A stretch of DNA of 64,000 nt from UBA4735 sp035935465 (lineage in GTDB: Bacteria; Chloroflexota; Limnocylindria; P2-11E), in the NCBI GenBank assembly GCA_035935465.1, contig DASYXA010000065.1:9341-73340 (forward strand). Direction: 5' to 3'. The notes below the pieces were generated by a model. That model saw only the letters and a program-made list of their open reading frames with translations. It was not told where the DNA came from and did no database searches. Positions 58,669 through 64,000 of the stretch are shown here, piece after piece. Both the position numbers and the translations under genes were made by a program. Within the stretch, counting starts at the first letter, position 1. Every line of letters starts with the position of its first letter.

Positions 58669-59136
58669 ATGCCCGACCTCGCACCGAAGCCCGTCGCCGC
58701 GTCGAAGACCGTGTTCGCGAAGTCGATGCTGCCGAGCGACGCCAACCCCTCGGGGAACGTGCACGGCGGCGAGATCATGAAGCTCATCGACGAGTGCGCC
58801 GGCGCGGCCGCGGGCCGCCACGCCCGCCGCCGCGTCGTGACGGCGCGGGTGGACGAGCTCTCGTTCCTCGCACCGGTCTACGTCGGCAATCTGGTCACGG
58901 CTCGGGCATCGGTGAACGACGTCGGCACGAAGAGCATGGAGATCGGCGTGCGCGTCGACGCCGAGGACATGCTCACCGGCACGGTCGTCCACGTGTCGTC
59001 CGCGTATCTCGTGTACGTCGCGATCGACGGCGACGGCAAGCCGGTCCCGATACCGCCGGTCATCGCCGAGACCGACGAGGAGCGGCGCCGGATGGCCGCG
59101 GCGAAGGTCCGGCGCGCGCGCCGCGTTCAGCGGTAG
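58669..59136 (+). CDS. Acyl-CoA thioesterase, hotdog fold
   Basis: 155 residues of the YciA/BACH group: MLPSDANPSGNVHGGEIMKLIDECAGAAAGRHARRRVVTARVDELSFLAPVYVGNLVTARASV contains the Asn/His/Gly and Asp residues typical of these hexameric hotdog enzymes. It would hydrolyse acyl-CoA to free acid. Single gene, 27 bases before the TAXI binding-protein gene; co-transcription is possible. Confidence 0.88.
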   Translation: MPDLAPKPVAASKTVFAKSMLPSDANPSGNVHGGEIMKLIDECAGAAAGRHARRRVVTARVDELSFLAPVYVGNLVTARASVNDVGTKSMEIGVRVDAEDMLTGTVVHVSSAYLVYVAIDGDGKPVPIPPVIAETDEERRRMAAAKVRRARRVQR

Positions 59137-59163
59137 CATCCCGCCAGCGCGAAGGAGGCAGAG

Positions 59164-60189
59164 ATGAGAGGCGCACGCACCCTGTCCGTGACTCTGGCGA
59201 TGCTGCTGGTCGCAGCCGGCTGCCAGGCCCCGCGAGCCACCTCGAGCGGCACGACGCCACCGCCGGCTGTGAGCGCGAGCGCCACCGCGAGCGCGGCGCC
59301 CGACTTCACCGGCAAGACGCTGAACGTCGTCACCGGGGGCACCGGGGGCGTGTACATCCTGTACGGCGCCGCGCTGGCCGACCTGCTCACCAAGAAGATG
59401 AAGGTCGCCGCGAGCGCCGAGTCGACCGCGGCGTCGGTCGCGAACATGCAGCTGATCCGGGACGGCAAGGCCGATCTCGCGTTCAGCCTGTCCGACACCA
59501 CGTACGACGCGGTGAAGGGCAATGGCACGTTCAAGGACAAGCCCGCGGACGCGAAGGCGCTCGCGGTCCTGTACACGAACTTCACCCACATCGTCGTCAA
59601 GGACGGCGCGGGCATCAATACGATCGCGGACCTCAAGGGCAAGCGCGTGTCGGTCGGCGCGGCCAACTCCGGCACGGAGGTCATCGCGAACCGGGTCCTC
59701 GATGTGAATGGCCTCGATCCGGCGAAGGACATCCAGCGCGAGCGGCTCGGGGTCGCCGACTCGGCTAGCGGCCTGCACGACGGCAAGCTCGACGCGTTCT
59801 TCTGGAGCGGGGGGCTGCCGACGCCGCAGATCACCGACCTCGCGAACAACACGAAGCTCAAGCTGCTCGACCAGGGCGACACGGTCACCAAGCTCGCGGC
59901 GAAGTACGGCCCGTTCTACTTCGCCGCGAAGATCCCCGCGGGCGCCTACAAGGACGTCGGCGCCAGCGTCAGCGCGGGTGTCGCCAACATCCTCGTGGTC
60001 CCGACCAAGATGGACCCGGCCCTGGCCCGGGCGATCCTCCAGACGATCTTCGACAACAAGGCGGACCTCGAGGCCGTGCGCCCGGAGGCCAAGGATCTGA
60101 CCCTCGCGTCGGCGACCGTCGGCTCGCCGATCGACTTCCATCCGGGGGCCATCGACTTCTACAAGTCGAAAGGCGTTTGGAAGCCGTGA
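59164..60189 (+). CDS. TAXI-family TRAP solute-binding lipoprotein
   Basis: 341 residues. Signal peptide with lipobox LLVAAGC predicts a lipoprotein anchored outside the membrane. LNVVTGGTGGVYILYGAALADLL is the hallmark TAXI N-terminus, followed by ADLAFSLSDTTYDAV, LKGKRVSVGAANSGTEVIA and DAFFWSGGLPTPQITDL. It captures an organic acid for the downstream permease. GAAGGAGG lies just upstream of the ATG. Confidence 0.93.
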   Translation: MRGARTLSVTLAMLLVAAGCQAPRATSSGTTPPPAVSASATASAAPDFTGKTLNVVTGGTGGVYILYGAALADLLTKKMKVAASAESTAASVANMQLIRDGKADLAFSLSDTTYDAVKGNGTFKDKPADAKALAVLYTNFTHIVVKDGAGINTIADLKGKRVSVGAANSGTEVIANRVLDVNGLDPAKDIQRERLGVADSASGLHDGKLDAFFWSGGLPTPQITDLANNTKLKLLDQGDTVTKLAAKYGPFYFAAKIPAGAYKDVGASVSAGVANILVVPTKMDPALARAILQTIFDNKADLEAVRPEAKDLTLASATVGSPIDFHPGAIDFYKSKGVWKP

Positions 60190-60190
60190 C

Positions 60191-60667
60191 GTGCGGGCGC
60201 TGGTCGCCCCGCTCTTCCTTCTCCTGACCGTGACGGGGGCGGCGCTCGCCGCCCCTGTTCCCGTCCTCGCGCTCGGATCGATCGGCACCTCGATCACGCT
60301 GCCGCTCGCGGAAGGCGAGCGCTTCACCTCGAGCTACGTCCAGTCGATCTACCGGGTACCGGTGATCGAAGAGCTGGAGCGGCACGCTGATGCCGTCCGC
60401 CTGCTGCGGGTCCGGTCGACGGACCGGCGGGCGGTGGAGTACTTCGGCTGGCACGGCGAGATCCGGAGCGAGGGCGGCTGGTACATCGAGGAGGCTCCGC
60501 CGGTCGAGCTACCGCAGCTCGTGATCCGGACCACCGCGATGTGGGATCAGCGGATCTCCGAGCCGAACGGGAGCGTCCCGCTGGCGGCGCGATTCGGGGA
60601 CGAGGCGCGGGTCACGGTCCGTCCGATCACGGTGGCCCGGCTCGTGGCCGTGCTCACGGCGCGATGA
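60191..60667 (+). CDS. DUF1850 exported protein
   Basis: 158 residues with an N-terminal hydrophobic signal (LVAPLFLLLTVTGAALA) and a DUF1850 body (FTSSYVQSIYRVPVIEELERHADAVRLLRVRST...YFGWHGEIRSEGGWYIEE). DUF1850 proteins recur between TAXI and TRAP permease genes; function unknown. GTG start one base after the binding-protein stop; the stop overlaps the permease ATG (ATGA). Confidence 0.87.
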   Translation: MRALVAPLFLLLTVTGAALAAPVPVLALGSIGTSITLPLAEGERFTSSYVQSIYRVPVIEELERHADAVRLLRVRSTDRRAVEYFGWHGEIRSEGGWYIEEAPPVELPQLVIRTTAMWDQRISEPNGSVPLAARFGDEARVTVRPITVARLVAVLTAR

Positions 60668-62691
60668 GCGACGAGGTCATCGCGCGACCCGACCTCGATC
60701 AGGTGCTCACGGACGACAAGAACCGCGAGATCATCGAAGCGTTCGAGAACGAGTCGAAGACCCGCACGCTGAGCGGGGCGTGGGGCCGGGCGGTCACGAT
60801 CCTCTCGGTCGCGACGACGCTCTTCGCCCTCTATTACGCGGCCGCCGGCGCGGACATCCCGGGGACCACCTTCGTGCTGATCCCCGACGTCCGGATCCTC
60901 GGGCAGACCCTCACCACGCCGCAGATCTACGTGATGCTGTTCCTCTCGGCGACGCTCGTGCTCACGTTCCTGGTGTACCCGGCCGGCCATCGCTGGCTGG
61001 GACGGGTGCACCCGACGGATGTCGCGCTCGCGATCGCCGCGGTCGCGATCACCGCGTACGTGTTCGTCGACTTCGACCAGGTCATCTACCGGATCAACAC
61101 CCCGACCCCGGTCGACTTCGCCTTCGGCGTGCTCGCGATCCTCCTGGTGATGGAGGCCGCCCGCCGGACGATCGGCTGGCACCTGCCGGTGCTCGGGATC
61201 CTTTCGATCGCCTACGCGTACTTCGCGGACTTCATGCCCGGGCCGTTCCGCGGCCCGCCGAAGGACCTCGACTCGATCATCGGCAACCAGTACCTCGGCC
61301 TCGACGGGATGCTCGGGACGCCGCTCCAGGTGGCGGCCACGTTCATCATCCTGTTCACGATCTACGGCGCGATCCTCGACTACACCGGGGCCGGGAAGTT
61401 CTACGTCGATCTCGCGTTCGCGCTGACCGGGCGCAAGCCGACGGGCGCCGGCCGCACGGTCACGCTGGCGTCCTTCCTGCTCGGGACGGTCTCCGGGTCG
61501 GGGGTCGCGACCACGGTGACCCTCGGATCGATCACCTACCCGATGCTGAAGCGGGCCGGTCACGATCGCGAGTCATCGGGCGCGATCCTGTCGGCGGGCG
61601 GCATCGGCGCGGTCATCTCGCCGCCGGTGCTCGGGCCCGCGGCGTTCATCATGGCCGAGATCCTCCGGGTCAGCTACCTCGACATCGTGATCATGGCGAT
61701 GATGCCGACGATCCTGTTCTACCTCGGCATCCTGCTGATGATCGAGATCGATGCCCGCCGCCTCGGGGCGAAGGCGATCCAGCTCGACGCGCCGGGATTC
61801 TGGAAGCTGACCTTCCGCTACTGGTACCAGTACACCTCGCTGTTCGCGATCATCGTCTTCCTGCTCCTCGGATTCAGCACGGTCACCGCGATCTTCTGGT
61901 CGATCATCCTGGCCATCGCCGTCTCCTACATCCGCCGCGAGACCGCGCTCTCGCTCGCGAAGCTCGTGGCGGCGCTCGCCAGCGGCACCCGCCAGGTGCT
62001 CACGGTCACCGCGACGACCGCCGTCGCGGGGATCACGGTCGGCATCCTCCTGCAGACCGGCCTCGGCCTGAAGATCTCGAGCCTCATCCTCACGCTCGGT
62101 CTCGGCAACCTCGTGCTCACCCTGATCATCGCCGGGATCGTCCTGTGGGTCCTCGGACTGTCCCTTCCGATCACCGCCACCTATCTCGTCGCGGTCCCGA
62201 CCGTGATCCCCGCGCTCACGTCGCTCGGCGTGCCGCCTCCCGCGGCGCACATGTTCGTCTTCTACTACGCCGTGCTCAGCGAGGTCTCGCCGCCCGTCGC
62301 GCTCTCGCCGTTCGCGGCGGCGGCGATCACCGGCGGCAACCCGTACAAGACGATGATGCTCACCTGGAAGTACGCGCTGCCGTGCTTCCTCGTGCCGTTC
62401 ATGTTCACGCAGCCCGGCGGGCTCGCCCTCCTGTGGCGCGACACGACCGTCGTCGAGGCGGTCGTCGCATCGGTCTCGGCGATCGCCGGGATCATCGCGA
62501 TCGTGTCGGGCGTCGGCGGCTACCTGCTCAAGCCGACAAGCCTGATCGAGCGCGTCGCGCTCGTCGCGGCCGGTCTGCTCCTCCTCGCCCCGGGCGCGGC
62601 GGCGGACATCGCCGGCCTCGCGCTGTTCGCGGCTGCCGTCGGGTCGCAGGTCCTGCTGCGGCGGCCGATCGCTCGAACGCGCGCCGCGTGA
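60664..62691 (+). CDS. TRAP transporter fused 4TM/12TM permease
   Basis: 675 residues. The fused small (DctQ-like) and large (DctM-like) subunits typical of TAXI systems: about 16-18 hydrophobic helices, PTPVDFAFGVLAILLVMEAARRTIGW, LASFLLGTVSGSGVATTVTLGSITYPMLKRAGH, SAGGIGAVISPPVLGPAAFIMAE and FVFYYAVLSEVSPPVALSPFAAAAI. It imports the solute delivered by the TAXI lipoprotein using an ion gradient. Confidence 0.94.
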   Translation: MSDEVIARPDLDQVLTDDKNREIIEAFENESKTRTLSGAWGRAVTILSVATTLFALYYAAAGADIPGTTFVLIPDVRILGQTLTTPQIYVMLFLSATLVLTFLVYPAGHRWLGRVHPTDVALAIAAVAITAYVFVDFDQVIYRINTPTPVDFAFGVLAILLVMEAARRTIGWHLPVLGILSIAYAYFADFMPGPFRGPPKDLDSIIGNQYLGLDGMLGTPLQVAATFIILFTIYGAILDYTGAGKFYVDLAFALTGRKPTGAGRTVTLASFLLGTVSGSGVATTVTLGSITYPMLKRAGHDRESSGAILSAGGIGAVISPPVLGPAAFIMAEILRVSYLDIVIMAMMPTILFYLGILLMIEIDARRLGAKAIQLDAPGFWKLTFRYWYQYTSLFAIIVFLLLGFSTVTAIFWSIILAIAVSYIRRETALSLAKLVAALASGTRQVLTVTATTAVAGITVGILLQTGLGLKISSLILTLGLGNLVLTLIIAGIVLWVLGLSLPITATYLVAVPTVIPALTSLGVPPPAAHMFVFYYAVLSEVSPPVALSPFAAAAITGGNPYKTMMLTWKYALPCFLVPFMFTQPGGLALLWRDTTVVEAVVASVSAIAGIIAIVSGVGGYLLKPTSLIERVALVAAGLLLLAPGAAADIAGLALFAAAVGSQVLLRRPIARTRAA

Positions 62692-64000
62692 CCGCAGGCC
62701 GCGACCGCGCGATCGCGGTCGCCCTCGCCGCCTTCGTGATCGCGACACGGCTGCCGTTCGTCACCCACCTGCTCTGGGAGTGGGACTCGGTGCTGTACGC
62801 GCGCGCGATCGAGCAGGGATTCCACGTCAGCGCGGTCATCGGCGACCAGCGGCCGCATCCGCCCGGCTACCTCTTCTATGTCGCGCTCTCCGCCGCGTTG
62901 CGAACGCTGCTGGCGGACAGCAACACGGCGCTCGTCGCCGTCGCGGTCATCGGGAGCGCGGGCGCGGTGGTCCTCGTCTATCTCGCGGGGCGGCGGTTCG
63001 CGGGCGTCGAGACCGCGACGTTCGCCGCGCTCGCCTTCGCGGTCGATCCGCTGGTGTGGGCGCACGGGGAGATCGCGCTTCCGTACATCGTCCTCGCTGC
63101 CGGATCGTGCGGCCTCGCGCTCGTGTTCTGGGACGCGCGACGCGGCACCGACCGCCGCGCGATCGCCGCGAGCGTCGGCTTCGGGCTCGCTGCCGGCTTC
63201 CGTCAAGACCTCCTGCTGCTCCTCGGTCCGCTGTGGCTGTGGAGCATGGCCGGGGGTGGACCGCGGCGGGTCGCGACCGGAGCGATCGCGGTCGCCGCGG
63301 CCTGCCTGGTCTGGCTGATCCCGTCTGCCGCCATGTCCGGCGGCGGCGAGGCGTACGCCGGCGCGGTGCTGTCGCAGTCCGGCTCCATCACCGGCGCCTC
63401 GGCGCTCGGCGCGGCCGGCGGAGCGGCCCTCTGGTACGACCTGCGGTTCACGCTCCTCGCGCTCGGGTGGGGTCTGTTCGCCACCGGCCCCGTGCTCCTC
63501 GGCCTGCTGCTCGCGCCCGCGCTCCACTGGCTGCGCCGGCCCGCGCTGCGGTGGCCCGGCGAGCCGGCGACGTTCTTCCTGCTGTGGCTCGGGCCCGGGC
63601 TCGCGGTCTACCTGCTGTGGATCATCGGCGACTGGGGCTACGTCCTCTCGCTCCTCCCCGGCCTGTACGTGCTGTGCGCGGCGCTGCTCGAGCGCGCGCT
63701 CGGATCGGCACGCCGCGCCGCGCTGTCGGTGTGGCGCGCGGCCGCGGTCGCCCTCATCGCGGGCACGGCCCTGTTCTTCGTCGCGTCCGGGACGCGCTGG
63801 TCGGCGAGCCTGCTCGCGTCGCACGATGCGAGCGTCGGCGGCCGCGTCGCATACATTCGCGCGAACTTCGCGCCGGCGACGACCGTGCTGCTCGCGCGAG
63901 AGGACTATCAGCTCGCGCGCTACTACCTGCCCGACTATCGAGCCTGGCTGTACGATCCGGCGCCCGCGAGCAGCGCCGACCCGCGGAAACGTACCGGCGC
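62688..64000 (+). CDS. Membrane glycosyltransferase-like protein, cut by window edge
   Basis: The first 437 residues of a polytopic membrane protein resembling GT39/ArnT-type or mannosyltransferase families: FVIATRLPFVTHLLWEWDSVLYARAIEQGF with the acidic Trp-Asp-Ser loop, RPHPPGYLFYVALSAAL and about ten helices. GTG 62688 overlaps the permease stop (GTGA). No stop is reached before the window ends. Substrate (lipid-linked sugar) unknown. Confidence 0.8.
   Translation, partial: MTAGRDRAIAVALAAFVIATRLPFVTHLLWEWDSVLYARAIEQGFHVSAVIGDQRPHPPGYLFYVALSAALRTLLADSNTALVAVAVIGSAGAVVLVYLAGRRFAGVETATFAALAFAVDPLVWAHGEIALPYIVLAAGSCGLALVFWDARRGTDRRAIAASVGFGLAAGFRQDLLLLLGPLWLWSMAGGGPRRVATGAIAVAAACLVWLIPSAAMSGGGEAYAGAVLSQSGSITGASALGAAGGAALWYDLRFTLLALGWGLFATGPVLLGLLLAPALHWLRRPALRWPGEPATFFLLWLGPGLAVYLLWIIGDWGYVLSLLPGLYVLCAALLERALGSARRAALSVWRAAAVALIAGTALFFVASGTRWSASLLASHDASVGGRVAYIRANFAPATTVLLAREDYQLARYYLPDYRAWLYDPAPASSADPRKRTG

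Overview
This is a high-GC bacterial chromosome segment: GTG starts are frequent and neighbouring genes often overlap by four bases (ATGA or GTGA). The gene mix suggests Chloroflexota (Limnocylindria or Ellin6529 type) or, less likely, Actinobacteria. It includes PyrR-controlled pyrimidine genes, a TAXI-type TRAP system, GH130 with GT4, MEDS, SCO1664-type and split LigD proteins. This placement is inference; no marker gene settles it.

Region 1 (1-10.6 kb, minus strand) is a near-complete pyrimidine cluster in the order pyrR-pyrB-pyrC, carA-phzF-like-carB-VOC protein, antitoxin-MazF-like toxin, pyrK-pyrD (pyrD cut by the window edge). The pyrR leader holds a textbook PyrR-binding loop whose 3' side abuts the Shine-Dalgarno sequence, and pyrR itself appears to start at CTG. 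A ribbon-helix-helix/MazF toxin-antitoxin pair sits inside the cluster, with the toxin coupled to pyrK by a GTGA overlap.

Region 2 (10.6-19.5 kb) has an M23 peptidase, a CPBP protease, a degenerate Nudix protein, a HIT-type hexose-1-phosphate uridylyltransferase coupled to glycogen synthase, a secreted protein and a membrane Ser/Thr kinase. These are followed by broken AI-2E-type transporter fragments, two tandem HNH proteins behind a promoter overlapped by a LexA-type SOS box, and a tRNA-Gly(CCC).

Region 3 (19.5-46 kb) is mixed metabolism and regulation: MFS and EamA transporters, an ACMSD-like amidohydrolase, a phosphoribosyltransferase-DUF983-M20 peptidase operon, a flavin monooxygenase and an Hsp70-like ATPase. 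It also holds a LigB-type dioxygenase with a DUF2231-Rieske protein, split LigD polymerase and ligase genes, a GAF-GAF-GGDEF protein, a sulfite-oxidase-like protein, a GT4/GH130/glycosidase cassette, VIT-rhodanese and DAHP synthase.

Region 4 (46-64 kb) has a gamma-carbonic anhydrase and the histidine-degradation genes hutH and hutU. Between them lies a HigBA-like toxin-antitoxin cassette bounded by 47-bp direct repeats copied from the 3' end of a thiolase gene. After that come a MEDS/histidine-kinase pair, an ArsR-SRPBCC operon, a LarC1-only larC, a frameshifted amidohydrolase, a dUTPase-like gene, a TAXI TRAP operon with DUF1850, and a membrane glycosyltransferase cut by the right edge.

The strongest candidates for something new are the repeat-bounded toxin-antitoxin cassette at 48.9-49.8 kb, the toxin-antitoxin pair inside the pyr operon, and the SOS-box-controlled tandem HNH genes. 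Several -10-like elements lie only 6-10 nt from start codons, which suggests that leaderless transcripts are common here.
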